A stretch of 64,000 bases of DNA, from the NCBI GenBank assembly GCA_036724105.1, contig DAIMGF010000008.1, positions 62,001-126,000 of the forward strand. The letters are read 5' to 3'. Below, piece by piece: positions 16,022-24,855 of this stretch. Within the stretch, counting starts at the first letter, position 1, and each line of letters begins with the position of its first letter. Below the pieces are notes generated by a model. It had not been told where the DNA came from and made no database searches. It saw nothing but the letters and a program-made list of their open reading frames with translations. This DNA comes from Hyphococcus sp002388885. GTDB lineage: Bacteria; Pseudomonadota; Alphaproteobacteria; Caulobacterales; Parvularculaceae. Both the position numbers and the translations under genes were made by a program.

Positions 16022-17832
16022 CAGAATGGCTGTCCCAACGCGATATAGATCTGAAAATCGTTGTCGCTTTCACGCTTGTCGAGCGGAAAAGCGATATCGG
16101 CGCGGATCGGCCCGATCGGGGTCAGGTATCTGACGCCGCCGCCATAGCCGATGAAAAACTCATCGTTGAAATCCGGAATGGTGTCGGCGGAAATCGATCC
16201 GGCGTCGACAAAACCGGCGATCTGCAGGTTCTTGATCACTTTGACGCGCGTTTCGAAGGAACTCTCGATCCGTGAAAGCCCGCCGATGGGATCGTTTTCC
16301 GCATCAAGCGGGCCCGCCTCCTGAAATCCGTAACCGCGCACCGATCCGCCGCCGCCGGCGTAATACCGTTTGTTGCGCGGCAAGGCGTCGAGTGAGTTGC
16401 CGAATGTCGCGCCAAGCGCGGAACGAACGGCGAGCGTCACGCGCTCGTCGCCGCCAAAGTGAACCCGCGCCCGCGCCGCGATTTCCGACTGCGTGAAACT
16501 GTCCGAGCCTGTGTAGGGCGTTACGGTCCACGACGCGCGAAATCCGCTGGTCGGATTCAACAGATCGTTTTCCGAGTTCCAGATGACGGCGAGGGGCGTC
16601 GAAACGAAGTAGGTGCGATCCTCCATGCCGTCGGCGCGGATGTTTGATGTTTCAAGCGCGATGGCAGCGCGCGTTTCGAGATTGTCGCCGATCCATTTTT
16701 TCGAAAGCCCGCCGGAAGTTTTCAACGAGCGCGCCTTGAATGCATCGGTGGTTTCGTTTTCAAATGCAGCGCTTGCAAACGCTTGCCCGTCGAGCCGCGG
16801 CATGGGGCGCGTAACGGTTGCGGTAATCGATTGTTCAAGTTCGGAACCACGCAATTCGATACGGGAGTTTTCGCCATGGCCGAAGACATTGCGGTGCTCA
16901 AAAAAGACGCGGCCGCCGGGCCCTTCATCGGTTGAATAGGAAACGCCGGCGCCGACGGTGCGCTGTTTTCTTTCTTCGACGCGCACGATGACAGGCGTCA
17001 CGCCGTTTTCGTCCGGGGTTCCGGGCGAAATATCGATGGTCGAGAAGATGTTGGTCTCGCGCAGCTTGTCGTAATAGGTCGTCAGCTTCGACCGGTCGAA
17101 CTCCTCGCCTTCCTGCCAGGTCTTCATGCGGCGGATGAACGATGCATCGGTTTTATCAGCACCTTTGACTTTCGGCGGGCCGAACTTCGCCTTCGGTCCG
17201 CTGCGAAACACAAAAACGGCGCTTGCCTCGCCGGTTTCAAAGTTGGCGATGGCGCGGCGATTGACGATCTCGGCGGACGGGTAGCCGCTTTCCCAAAGGA
17301 CGTTCAGAAACGCCTGCTGGCGTGCGCGCAAGGCGGCGCCGTCCGCCGCGCCGTTTGTTTTGATGCCCGCATCGGCGAAAGTCGCCGGCCTGCCGTTCGC
17401 TTCGTCCTGATAGAGAATTTCATATTCGGTAATGCGGAACGCCGGGCCGGTATCGATCCTGAAAATGATCCGCGGCTTGGCGCCATCTTCCGCAGGAATG
17501 AGATCAAAGTCAGCTGTTCCTGAGTAAAAGCCCGCGGCCTTGAGCGCGTCGTTGAACGCCTCCACATCTCGCCGAGCCGCGCGGCGAAGCGCCGCGGCGG
17601 TGGGATATTCCCGAACGCCTTTCATGAGCTCGGAAATCATCTGCAACTTGTCGCGCAGGCCGTTGGAGGCGCCCTCGATGGACGCGGCGTAGCTGTCGGC
17701 GGCCTGGGCGGGGGCGGATACTTCCACACAAGCCAATGCTGCCGCGCTGGCGCACGCCGCAAATTTCCCAAAAAAGTCAGAGGCTTGCCGCCTTCTACGC
17801 AACATGGGTCTCTCAAATGACGCGCTTTTCAC
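16021..17832 (-). CDS. tamA: TamA, BamA/Omp85-family outer membrane protein
   Basis: A 603-residue protein with a long, basic signal peptide ending near AQAAD. POTRA-like domains occupy about 60-280 (AALRRAARRDVEAFNDALKAAGFYSG; RMKTWQEGEEFDRSKLTTYYDKLRETNIFSTI). A 16-strand barrel follows, with GGRVFFEHRNVFGHGENSRIE, the lid-loop motif GGGGSVRGYGFQ and the final LGQPF carrying the C-terminal aromatic residue recognised by BAM. The length and POTRA count match TamA, not the longer BamA. It is the first gene of tamA-tamB. A CtrA-type box and an 11-bp inverted repeat lie upstream. Confidence 0.93.
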   Translation of the reverse strand: MKSASFERPMLRRRRQASDFFGKFAACASAAALACVEVSAPAQAADSYAASIEGASNGLRDKLQMISELMKGVREYPTAAALRRAARRDVEAFNDALKAAGFYSGTADFDLIPAEDGAKPRIIFRIDTGPAFRITEYEILYQDEANGRPATFADAGIKTNGAADGAALRARQQAFLNVLWESGYPSAEIVNRRAIANFETGEASAVFVFRSGPKAKFGPPKVKGADKTDASFIRRMKTWQEGEEFDRSKLTTYYDKLRETNIFSTIDISPGTPDENGVTPVIVRVEERKQRTVGAGVSYSTDEGPGGRVFFEHRNVFGHGENSRIELRGSELEQSITATVTRPMPRLDGQAFASAAFENETTDAFKARSLKTSGGLSKKWIGDNLETRAAIALETSNIRADGMEDRTYFVSTPLAVIWNSENDLLNPTSGFRASWTVTPYTGSDSFTQSEIAARARVHFGGDERVTLAVRSALGATFGNSLDALPRNKRYYAGGGGSVRGYGFQEAGPLDAENDPIGGLSRIESSFETRVKVIKNLQIAGFVDAGSISADTIPDFNDEFFIGYGGGVRYLTPIGPIRADIAFPLDKRESDNDFQIYIALGQPF

Positions 17833-17871
17833 CGGACGCTCCGGCAGTGGCGATGATCTACTCTAGATATG

Positions 17872-17916
17872 TTTCGCAGCACCCTGTCACGGCATGGTTA
17901 ACCTTGTGCTGCGAAA
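17872..17916. promoter_or_regulatory. 11-bp inverted repeat between divergent genes
   Basis: TTTCGCAGCAC (17872-17882) and GTGCTGCGAAA (17906-17916) are exact reverse complements with a 23-bp spacer. They lie 40 bp upstream of the tamA start and about 160 bp before the sulfotransferase. No U-tract follows on either strand, so a regulator site or leader hairpin is more likely than a terminator. Confidence 0.45.
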
Positions 17917-17924
17917 TGGCCGTT

Positions 17925-17939
17925 TTAAGGTTGTTTTAA
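17925..17939. promoter_or_regulatory. CtrA-type box TTAA-N7-TTAA
   Basis: TTAA at 17925-17928 and TTAA at 17936-17939 are separated by exactly 7 bp, the consensus spacing for the alphaproteobacterial cell-cycle regulator CtrA. The site is 93 bp upstream of tamA, and another TTAAC occurs nearby at about 17898. A chance match is possible. Confidence 0.4.
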
Positions 17940-18073
17940 AGCCCGCAACGCCTTATTCCATCGGGATTTTCGGCGATTTTACCATCGCCAGTTCTGGCCG
18001 TTTTTCTAGTCGTAACGCCCAGACTGCGCTATGCCCCTCGTTCGGGTAAACAGGGCAAAGGGCGAATAATTCC

Positions 18074-19204
18074 ATGGCGCATCCGTTAAGCGGCGCAAAT
18101 CTCGGTACGCTGGCGACCGTCGCAGGGCGTTCCGGCGCGCCGAGCCATGCCTTGCAAGGGGCGGCCATTGGCCTTGCCGCGCTCGGGCGCTGGCCGTTTT
18201 CGACAGTCGAAAAAATCGTCATGGAAAGCAAATTGCCGACGATTGAGGATATGCCGCCGCCTGTCTTCATCCTGGGCCATTGGCGGTCCGGCACCACCCA
18301 TCTTTACAACATCATGTGCGAAAGCGGCGAGTGGGGGTACGTGCCGCCGGTCGCGACGGGCCTGCCCTGGGATCTGTTCGGCATCGCGAAAGTGTTCAGC
18401 CCGCTGCTTGAAAAGGCGCTGCCGGAACACCGCTTTATCGACAATATTCCGGTGACGCCCACGAGCCCGCAGGAAGATGAGATCGCTATCGCGAATATGT
18501 CGGAAGTCTCGTTCTATCACGGGATTTATTTTCCGAAGGCGTTCGCGGAAAACGTAAAGCGCGGGCTTTTCTTCGACGGCTGTTCGACGGGCGACATCAG
18601 GAACTGGCGCAAGCAATTCACTTACTTTTTGCGCAAGCTTTACCTGCATCAGGGTGAAAAGCCGCTGTTGATCAAGAACCCGGTCTATACAGGCCGCTTC
18701 GCCATGCTGCGGGAAATGTTTCCGAACGCGAAATTCATCCACATTCACCGCAATCCATACGACGTTTTCGTTTCCATGCGGAATTTCTATACGAAACTGT
18801 TGAAAGAGTTCGCGCTGCAAAGCTACGACCATGTAGATATCGATGAGGCGATCTTGAGTGTTTACGACCGGATGATGCGCGATTATGAGCGCGATGCGGC
18901 GGCGGTTCCCGCTGACCAGCTGGTGGAATTACGCTACGACGACCTCGACGCCGAGCCCATTGCGGCGGTCCAGAAGGTATATGACGCGCTTGACCTGCCG
19001 GGGTTTGATGCGGCGAAAGATAAATTCGAGCGCTATCTTGCCTCGGTTTCCACATTCAAGAAGAATAAGTTCGACTATTCCGATGAAGCGGCCGCCAAAG
19101 TAGAGGCGCGTCTCGGCCATTTCATTGAAAAATGGGGATATCAGCGGCCCGGAAGAGGCGCTGACGACGATAGAGGGGCGCGTCATGGGGAAAACGCAGC
19201 TTAG
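18074..19204 (+). CDS. Sulfotransferase family protein
   Basis: A 376-residue P-loop protein. The 5'-phosphosulfate-binding loop is LGHWRSGTTHL (about residues 67-77), with the Arg and Ser-Gly-Thr-Thr typical of PAPS-dependent sulfotransferases. The 3'-phosphate-binding region is FIHIHRNPYDVFVSMRNFY (about 225-245), followed by LVELRYDDLDAEP. This resembles the broad Sulfotransfer_3 group, which transfers sulfate to small molecules, lipids or glycans. No signal peptide, so cytoplasmic. Its last 20 bp overlap the next gene, so the four genes to 22145 are probably one operon. The acceptor is unknown. Confidence 0.82.
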   Translation: MAHPLSGANLGTLATVAGRSGAPSHALQGAAIGLAALGRWPFSTVEKIVMESKLPTIEDMPPPVFILGHWRSGTTHLYNIMCESGEWGYVPPVATGLPWDLFGIAKVFSPLLEKALPEHRFIDNIPVTPTSPQEDEIAIANMSEVSFYHGIYFPKAFAENVKRGLFFDGCSTGDIRNWRKQFTYFLRKLYLHQGEKPLLIKNPVYTGRFAMLREMFPNAKFIHIHRNPYDVFVSMRNFYTKLLKEFALQSYDHVDIDEAILSVYDRMMRDYERDAAAVPADQLVELRYDDLDAEPIAAVQKVYDALDLPGFDAAKDKFERYLASVSTFKKNKFDYSDEAAAKVEARLGHFIEKWGYQRPGRGADDDRGARHGENAA

Positions 19205-20255
19205 GTTGGCGGCGGTGCTGGCGTTTGCAGGTCTTGCCGCCTGCAGCGCACGCGACGTCGGGCCGGCTAAATACGGAGCAAATCTGTGCCGGCATGTCAG
19301 CCTTCTGGATGATGTGACGCTCAAACCCATTCGCGGCGCAGAGGATCTGGCGCTCGATCAGGCGAACGGGCGCCTGTTTGTATCCGCCTATGACCGGCGC
19401 GCGGTTGAGAAAGCCGCCAGAAGCAGAAAACAAACGCCGCCGAGCGGCGGTGTTTACGCCATTTCACTTGAAACGCTTTTTGATCCCGACACCGAAGAAC
19501 TTTATGTCGGTTCTCTCGCGGCGCCGGGCGAGTTCGCCGGAGGGTTGCGGCCGCACGGCATACATTACGACGCCGCCAATCACGAACTTATTTTTATCAA
19601 CCGGACATATGCGCGCGAGGGCAGTAACTGGCGCATGACGCCAAAGCTTCAGCGCATCGGCGCCAATGGCGAAGCGTTTGTCGGCGTGCCGCAGGACTCG
19701 CCATGCGCGGCCAATGACGTAACCGTTGTCGATGGCGGCGTACTGACGACGTTCGATCATGCATCATGCGGCATCGGCGGCGGTCTTGAGGATATCTTTC
19801 GCCTGAAGCGGAGTGGTTTTACTGATGAGAACGGCGCCGTATTCAACAAGGCGGCGTTTGCGAACGGGATCGCCAGTCTGCCAACCGGCGATATTGTTCT
19901 TGCAGCGACACGTGAGAACATGCTGCTTGTCATGGACAAGGACAGTCATGCGCCGACACAGCGCATCGAATTACCGGGCGGCCCAGATAACATCTCTGTT
20001 TCGTGGAACGGCACCATCATCGCCGCCGTTCACCCGAAGATGATGAAGCTTGCCTTGAACCGGAAGCTTGGCTGGGGCCGGGCGCCATCGCGTATTGTGA
20101 AAGCCAACCCTGAAACCGGCATGATCGATATTCTGTTCAACGATTCAGAAGGCGAATTGTTCAGTGCGGCGACAGCAGCGATTGAAACGCCGCAGGGACT
20201 TGTCGCCGGATCGGTAACGGACGAGGGGCTGCTGGTTTGCCGGGCGCCGGCATGA
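19185..20255 (+). CDS. Paraoxonase/arylesterase-like lipoprotein
   Basis: A 356-residue protein from the ATG at 19185. The lipoprotein signal is MGKTQLRLAAVLAFAGLAAC (Cys20). The six-bladed propeller aligns by eye with animal serum paraoxonases. Calcium-ligand positions appear kept: Glu53-Asp54 (GAEDL), Asn177 (AANDV), Asn227 (FANGI) and Asp268-Asn269 (GPDNISV). The PHGI histidine is His124, and Cys35 plus a Cys near the C-terminus match the propeller-closing disulfide. The second His of the PON1 dyad is replaced (INRTY instead of VNHPD). It is probably a periplasmic lactonase or esterase. Its start overlaps the sulfotransferase by 20 bp and its end overlaps the next gene by 4 bp. Confidence 0.75.
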   Translation: MGKTQLRLAAVLAFAGLAACSARDVGPAKYGANLCRHVSLLDDVTLKPIRGAEDLALDQANGRLFVSAYDRRAVEKAARSRKQTPPSGGVYAISLETLFDPDTEELYVGSLAAPGEFAGGLRPHGIHYDAANHELIFINRTYAREGSNWRMTPKLQRIGANGEAFVGVPQDSPCAANDVTVVDGGVLTTFDHASCGIGGGLEDIFRLKRSGFTDENGAVFNKAAFANGIASLPTGDIVLAATRENMLLVMDKDSHAPTQRIELPGGPDNISVSWNGTIIAAVHPKMMKLALNRKLGWGRAPSRIVKANPETGMIDILFNDSEGELFSAATAAIETPQGLVAGSVTDEGLLVCRAPA

Positions 20256-21241
20256 GCGAACGCACGCTTGTCACTGGCGGCGCCGGATTTGTCGGCAGGC
20301 ATCTCGTGGCGAAACTGCGTGCGCAAGGCGAGCGGGTGAGATCATTCGATCTCGCCAAGCCCGCCCATGAAGACGACATGCAAGGCTCTATCACGGACAT
20401 GGACGCGGTTGTGGGCGCAATGGAAGGCGTTTCCACCGTGTTCCATCTCGCGGGAGACGCGCAGCTCTGGTCCCGCGACAACGCGCATTTCGACAGGGTC
20501 AATCGATACGGAACCAAATGCATTGTCGAAGGCGCCTTGAATGCGGACATTCGCAGGTTCGTTCACTGTTCGAGTTTGACAACGCTGGTCGGCAAATCGA
20601 CGCCAATTGGCGTTTCGACTGCTGATGAAGACATCGTTCTCATTGGCAACGAAATGCTCGGCGCTTACCCGCATTCGAAACGCATCGCTGAGAAGGAAGT
20701 CGAAGACGGCGTCAAACAGGGGCTTGATGCTGTCATCGCCATTCCAACCGAGCCTTTGGGCGCCGGCGATGACAGCTTGACCCCGCCGACGCAGATGATT
20801 CTCGATTTCGCCAACGGGAGAACGCCCGCTTATATCGACTGCATGTTGAATTTCGTGCCTGTTGAAAGTCTGGCGGACGGTTTGATCGCCGCACGGGAGC
20901 GTGGCCGCCGCGGCAATCGTTACATACTCGGCGGCGAAAACATTCCCATGCAAAAATTGTTCGCCATGATTGAACAGGCGACCGGCCGTCCGGCGCCGAA
21001 GATGAAAATGCCATACTGGGCGGCGCTCGCCGCCGGTATTGTGGACACGAAACTTGTCGCCGCGCTCACGGGCAAGCCGCCGAAAGCGCCGCTGACGGGC
21101 GTGCGCCTCGCCGGGCGGCAGGTGTCGTTTTCTTCCGAAAAGGCGGCGCGCGAACTTGGCTGGCGAGCGGGCCCCGCCGAACCGGCGCTGAAAGAGATGC
21201 TCGACTGGGCGAAGGGTAAGGGACTGCTGAAAGCAGTTTAA
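20252..21241 (+). CDS. HpnA-like NAD-dependent epimerase/dehydratase
   Basis: A 329-residue extended SDR from the ATG at 20252 (ATGA overlap with the previous stop). It has a Rossmann motif TGGAGFVG at residues 8-15, VFHLAGDAQLW, RFVHCSSLTTLVG with the catalytic Ser, and YPHSK carrying the Tyr-x3-Lys pair. The C-terminal part ends in ELGWRAGPAEPALKEMLDW. It resembles hopanoid-associated sugar epimerase HpnA and 3-beta-hydroxysteroid dehydrogenase/isomerase-type reductases. The hpn cluster begins 1.5 kb downstream. The acceptor (sugar, hopanoid or steroid-like) cannot be decided from sequence, so no symbol is assigned. Confidence 0.75.
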   Translation: MSERTLVTGGAGFVGRHLVAKLRAQGERVRSFDLAKPAHEDDMQGSITDMDAVVGAMEGVSTVFHLAGDAQLWSRDNAHFDRVNRYGTKCIVEGALNADIRRFVHCSSLTTLVGKSTPIGVSTADEDIVLIGNEMLGAYPHSKRIAEKEVEDGVKQGLDAVIAIPTEPLGAGDDSLTPPTQMILDFANGRTPAYIDCMLNFVPVESLADGLIAARERGRRGNRYILGGENIPMQKLFAMIEQATGRPAPKMKMPYWAALAAGIVDTKLVAALTGKPPKAPLTGVRLAGRQVSFSSEKAARELGWRAGPAEPALKEMLDWAKGKGLLKAV

Positions 21242-21284
21242 GAGAACGTCATACCGCGGCATCATATGCAAAAAGGATGCGCTT

Positions 21285-22145
21285 ATGAGTGTCGCAGAAG
21301 CATCGCCGGAAATTGATCAATGGCTTGGCGGCCGGCCTTTCGAGGACTGGCGCGCGCAGTTCGATCGCGACGGCTATCTGATTTTTGAAAACGTGTTGAG
21401 CGAAGCGCAGCTGACTGAAATCAGATCGGCGCTGGCGCCCTATCTCGATCAGAACATAAAGGGCCGAAACGAATTCGAGGGACACGATTCAAACCGTGTC
21501 TACGCCATGCTGGCGAAATCGCCGGTATTCGCTGATCTGGTGACGAATCCTTTGGCGCTGAAATTCGTTGAGGCGGATTTAGGCCCGGACTGCCTGCTCT
21601 CCGCCTGCCTCGCGATTAAGCTTCATCCCGGGGAGACGGCGCAACCCTGGCATTATGACGACAGCCATTATCGCTGGCCGCGGCCCCGGCCATCGCTCGG
21701 TGTTTCAACCTTCTGGGCTATCGACGCAATGACTGAGACAAACGGCGCCACGGAAATCCTGCCCGGCAGCCATCTGTGGGTGGATGAATCTTTCGAAGGC
21801 GCGATCGCAACGGAAGACTTTAGCAGAGATAGCCGCCGCGAGGGCGATCCGGGCGCACGGCCTGACGCCATGAAAGCCGTTATGCCGGCAGGGTCGCTGA
21901 TGCTCGCCAAAGGCACGCTCTGGCATCGCGGCGGCGCGAATGTCTCCGACGCGCCGCGGCTGATCATTACGCCGCAATATTGCCCGGCCTGGACGCGCCA
22001 GTTGGAAAATATGTTGCTTGCGGTGCCGCCGGAGGTCGTGAAAACCCTGCCGCCGCGCGTGCAGGAACTTATTGGCTATTCGATCTGTTCGCCGTTCATG
22101 GGGTATGTGGATGGACGCCACCCCAAGCGCCTGCTTGAGCGTTAA
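21285..22145 (+). CDS. Phytanoyl-CoA dioxygenase (PhyH) family protein
   Basis: A 286-residue Fe(II)/2-oxoglutarate oxygenase. The metal triad is visible: His123 and Asp125 in WHYDDSH and His214 in LWHRGGAN. Arg225 in APRLIITPQY is the probable 2-oxoglutarate anchor. The N-terminal FDRDGYLIFENVLSEAQL segment is typical of PhyH proteins. These enzymes hydroxylate lipid-like or small-molecule substrates. It lies 43 bp after the HpnA-like gene and is the last gene of the four-gene unit. A weak hairpin follows near 22183-22199. Confidence 0.85.
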   Translation: MSVAEASPEIDQWLGGRPFEDWRAQFDRDGYLIFENVLSEAQLTEIRSALAPYLDQNIKGRNEFEGHDSNRVYAMLAKSPVFADLVTNPLALKFVEADLGPDCLLSACLAIKLHPGETAQPWHYDDSHYRWPRPRPSLGVSTFWAIDAMTETNGATEILPGSHLWVDESFEGAIATEDFSRDSRREGDPGARPDAMKAVMPAGSLMLAKGTLWHRGGANVSDAPRLIITPQYCPAWTRQLENMLLAVPPEVVKTLPPRVQELIGYSICSPFMGYVDGRHPKRLLER

Positions 22146-22245
22146 AAATCGCTCATTTATATGCGCTTTTTCGTGCGGTTTGCCGCATTCGTAATGCGGG
22201 TTTCAGTACTTATATACCTATGTGAAGCAGAGCGGAGACTGACCA

Positions 22246-22728
22246 ATGAAGTTTACAAACATCATTGCTGCTGTTTCGGTTGACGATGACCTATCGGACG
22301 GCGTTATCCGCGCCGCGCGATCTCTGGCGGAGCGCGATGGCGCGACATTACAGATCGTCAGCGCATGGCCGCTATTGAGCTCGACAATCCCTGCGTTCAG
22401 CGGCGAAGCGGCGGCCAATTCCGCCGTGGCGGCGGAAGCCATTACCCAGCGCAACCGCGAAGGCCGCAAAGCCAGCGAGCAGCGCCTGACGGAAATGACC
22501 AAACGGCTGGCCCCGGAGGCCAAAGCGGTTCTGGTGGATGGCGACCCTGCCGATGAAATTACGCACTATGCGAAAGAGCAGGGCGCCGACCTGATCGTTA
22601 CCGGTTCGCATCAGCGCGGGTTCTGGGAGACGCTTTTTCAGGGGAGTGCATCGCGCGACCTCGTTCGCGAAGCGCCGTGCGCGGTGTTTCTGGTGACGAA
22701 AGCCTTCGCTGAAACGATGCAGTCTTAA
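22246..22728 (+). CDS. Universal stress protein (UspA family)
   Basis: A 160-residue single Usp domain. The start MKFTNIIAAVSVDDDLSDGVIRAA is the usual first strand and helix, and the C-terminal VTGSHQRGFWETLFQGSASRDL with APCAVFLVTK matches the ATP-binding Usp signature G-2x-G-9x-G-S. It is cytoplasmic and probably expressed under growth arrest or stress. Its last 4 bp overlap the convergent hpnB gene. Confidence 0.9.
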   Translation: MKFTNIIAAVSVDDDLSDGVIRAARSLAERDGATLQIVSAWPLLSSTIPAFSGEAAANSAVAAEAITQRNREGRKASEQRLTEMTKRLAPEAKAVLVDGDPADEITHYAKEQGADLIVTGSHQRGFWETLFQGSASRDLVREAPCAVFLVTKAFAETMQS

Positions 22729-23876
22729 GAGTACGTCCGGCCTTTCCATTGTCCGCCTTGTCCTTGCCAATGTCTCAAGGCTGATGAAACTGTCATGGCG
22801 GTATAGAGCGCTGCAGCGACGGGTAGGAGCGCTGCCTCCCATGGTGCGCGATCATATAATTTCAGCGTCGGCCAGTAGGTGTACGCCATCAGCGCGCAGG
22901 CAATGACGGCGTAAAACAGCGCCGCGAAATTCCAGCAAGCAAAGAATGTGAGGATAATCAGCGGCGCCGCAAGATAGATGAGCGCCATGCCGGCGACAGT
23001 CCCGGCGAGCAGAAGCGGCGAATAGTGAAGCTGCGCATAAGCCGTGCGCGCCACCATGTTCCAGATCGACGATAATTCCTGATTGTCGCGCTGGCTGACG
23101 GCCTCATCATCCGTGAGCCCCAGCCATATTTTTGTGGACGGCGTTGTATCCTTGATCGCTTTCGCGAGGGCGCAATCATCAATCAACGCGCCTTTGATGG
23201 TTTCCATTCCGCCGATTGCGTCAAGAGCGTTGCGACGCACGAGCATACATCCGCCCGCCGCCGCGGCGAGGTTGTCATCAGCATCGTTCGCCCGCGGGAA
23301 CGGATAAAGCTTCTGAAAGAAATAGATGAACGCGGGAATCAGAAACGACGCCCATGGCCCGCGCGCATCGAGTTTCGCCATCAGGGATGTGAGGGCGAGA
23401 TTTTCGTTCTCCGCCTTTGCGACCAGGCGCGCAAGCGTATCCGGGGCCAGCCGTATGTCTGCGTCGGTCAGCAATATATATTTGGCGCCGGGCGCCGCCT
23501 CGCGCGCGCGGGCAAGCCCGTTATGCACGGCCCATAACTTGCCGCTCCATCCTTCCGGCAGTTCTGGCACGGAAATACTTTCGAATGAATGGACGCCCTG
23601 CGCTGCGGCGGTCGCAATCTCTGCCGTCCCGTCCGTCGACCCGTCATCAGCGAGGATGACGGAGAACTTGCCCGGATAATCCGCCGCCATGTGCGCGGCG
23701 ATCACCTCGCCGATGGTTTCGGCTTCATCCCGGGCGGGGATGATAGCGACGATTTCGGGCCAGCTTTCGGGCGCCGGCGCATCTTTCAGACGCTCGGTGG
23801 CGCGCCAGAAGCGCCCATGGAGAAAAGTCAGCCAGCCCCAGGCTGCAAGCGATAAAAAGGCGATAAAAGTCAGCAT
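22725..23876 (-). CDS. hpnB: Hopene-associated glycosyltransferase HpnB
   Basis: A 383-residue membrane-bound family 2 glycosyltransferase. An N-terminal helix is followed by the GT-A core: EIVAIIPARDEAETIGEVI, VILADDGSTDGTAEIA, KYILLTDADIRLAPD, LAAAAGGCMLVRRNALDAIGGME and a Q(S)QRxNQ-like helix. Three C-terminal transmembrane helices follow. The pattern matches HpnB of hopanoid loci. The acceptor is probably a hopanoid headgroup, though the exact reaction is unsettled in the literature I know. It is divergent from hpnC with an 88-bp shared promoter region. Confidence 0.85.
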   Translation of the reverse strand: MLTFIAFLSLAAWGWLTFLHGRFWRATERLKDAPAPESWPEIVAIIPARDEAETIGEVIAAHMAADYPGKFSVILADDGSTDGTAEIATAAAQGVHSFESISVPELPEGWSGKLWAVHNGLARAREAAPGAKYILLTDADIRLAPDTLARLVAKAENENLALTSLMAKLDARGPWASFLIPAFIYFFQKLYPFPRANDADDNLAAAAGGCMLVRRNALDAIGGMETIKGALIDDCALAKAIKDTTPSTKIWLGLTDDEAVSQRDNQELSSIWNMVARTAYAQLHYSPLLLAGTVAGMALIYLAAPLIILTFFACWNFAALFYAVIACALMAYTYWPTLKLYDRAPWEAALLPVAAALYTAMTVSSALRHWQGQGGQWKGRTYS

Positions 23877-23964
23877 ATAGCGAGCGGCTTAGCGCGCTTG
23901 TGCGGTTTGTGCAAAACCGGCGCGAACCGCTTGGAAAACCCCGCGAAATCCGTAAGGTGCCGCC

Positions 23965-24855
23965 ATGTCAACGACCGAAGATATGGCTGTAACGACCGGC
24001 CCGGCGGCGGAAACGCCCTCGGGCAAAGGCGCGAAGGATGAAAACTTTCCCGTCGGCTCGTTCCTGTTGCCAAAACGTCTGCGCCCCCATGTGGCGAAAT
24101 ATTACGCCTTTGCGCGAGCCATCGACGACATCGCTGACAATGGCGAATTGACGCCAGAAGAAAAAATCAAACGGCTCACGGCGTTTGACGCCGCGCTGAA
24201 GGGCGAGCCGGGTTACGGGGAAGAATACGAAAAAGCACATCACCTGCGCGAAAGCATGCGTGAAACTGAGGTGACGACCAAGCACGGCTCGGATCTCGTC
24301 GCCGCCTTTATCCTCGACGCAGAGAAAAACCGCTACGCAAACTGGAACGAGCTTCTCGGCTATTGCGAGCTTTCCGCCAACCCGGTCGGGCGTTACCTGC
24401 TCGATCTGCATGGCGAAGATAAATCCGGCTACCGCTATTCCGACGCGCTCTGTACCGTGCTGCAAATCGTCAATCATTTGCAGGATTGCGCCGACGACAA
24501 GCGCGAGCTTGACCGCGTTTATATCCTCACCGACTGGCTGGCGGAGGAAAACGCCGAGCTGCAAGACATCGACGGGCCCGCGCTTTCGGAAGGGCTGCGA
24601 TGTGTTATCGACCGGATGCTCGATGGTTGTGAAGACCTGATGACGGATGCGCGCAAACTGCCTGCGGCGCTGAAGTCAAAATCACTTGCCATGGAATCGG
24701 CGGTGATCGTGCGCCTTGCCGAACGCTTAATCCGGCTTTTGCGTAAGGGCGATCCGCTGGCGTCGCGCGTCGCGCTTTCGAAAGTCGATTTCGCTTCTGC
24801 GGGCATTCGCGGCGCCGTTTCGGGATTTTTCGAGGCTGGCAGAGGCGTTGATTGA
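23965..24855 (+). CDS. hpnC: HpnC, hydroxysqualene synthase
   Basis: A 296-residue squalene/phytoene synthase-type enzyme. The first aspartate-rich motif is AIDDIADNGE, preceded by LRPHVAKYYAFAR; the second is NHLQDCADDKRELDRVYI. In the HpnCDE route to squalene, HpnD makes presqualene diphosphate from two farnesyl diphosphates and HpnC converts it to hydroxysqualene. It is the first gene of the hpnC-D-E run, and its TGA overlaps the hpnD ATG. The N-terminal ~25 residues are low-complexity, so a later start is possible. Confidence 0.92.
   Translation: MSTTEDMAVTTGPAAETPSGKGAKDENFPVGSFLLPKRLRPHVAKYYAFARAIDDIADNGELTPEEKIKRLTAFDAALKGEPGYGEEYEKAHHLRESMRETEVTTKHGSDLVAAFILDAEKNRYANWNELLGYCELSANPVGRYLLDLHGEDKSGYRYSDALCTVLQIVNHLQDCADDKRELDRVYILTDWLAEENAELQDIDGPALSEGLRCVIDRMLDGCEDLMTDARKLPAALKSKSLAMESAVIVRLAERLIRLLRKGDPLASRVALSKVDFASAGIRGAVSGFFEAGRGVD

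Noticed and set aside
20342..21271. A 309-codon minus-strand frame opposite the HpnA-like gene
   Set aside because: The plus-strand SDR has a full Rossmann and YxxxK signature; the reverse frame is His/Arg-rich without domain features.
22183..22205. Weak hairpin CCGCAT/ATGCGG after the PhyH gene as a terminator
   Set aside because: The stem is short and only a brief T-stretch follows; too weak to list as a feature.
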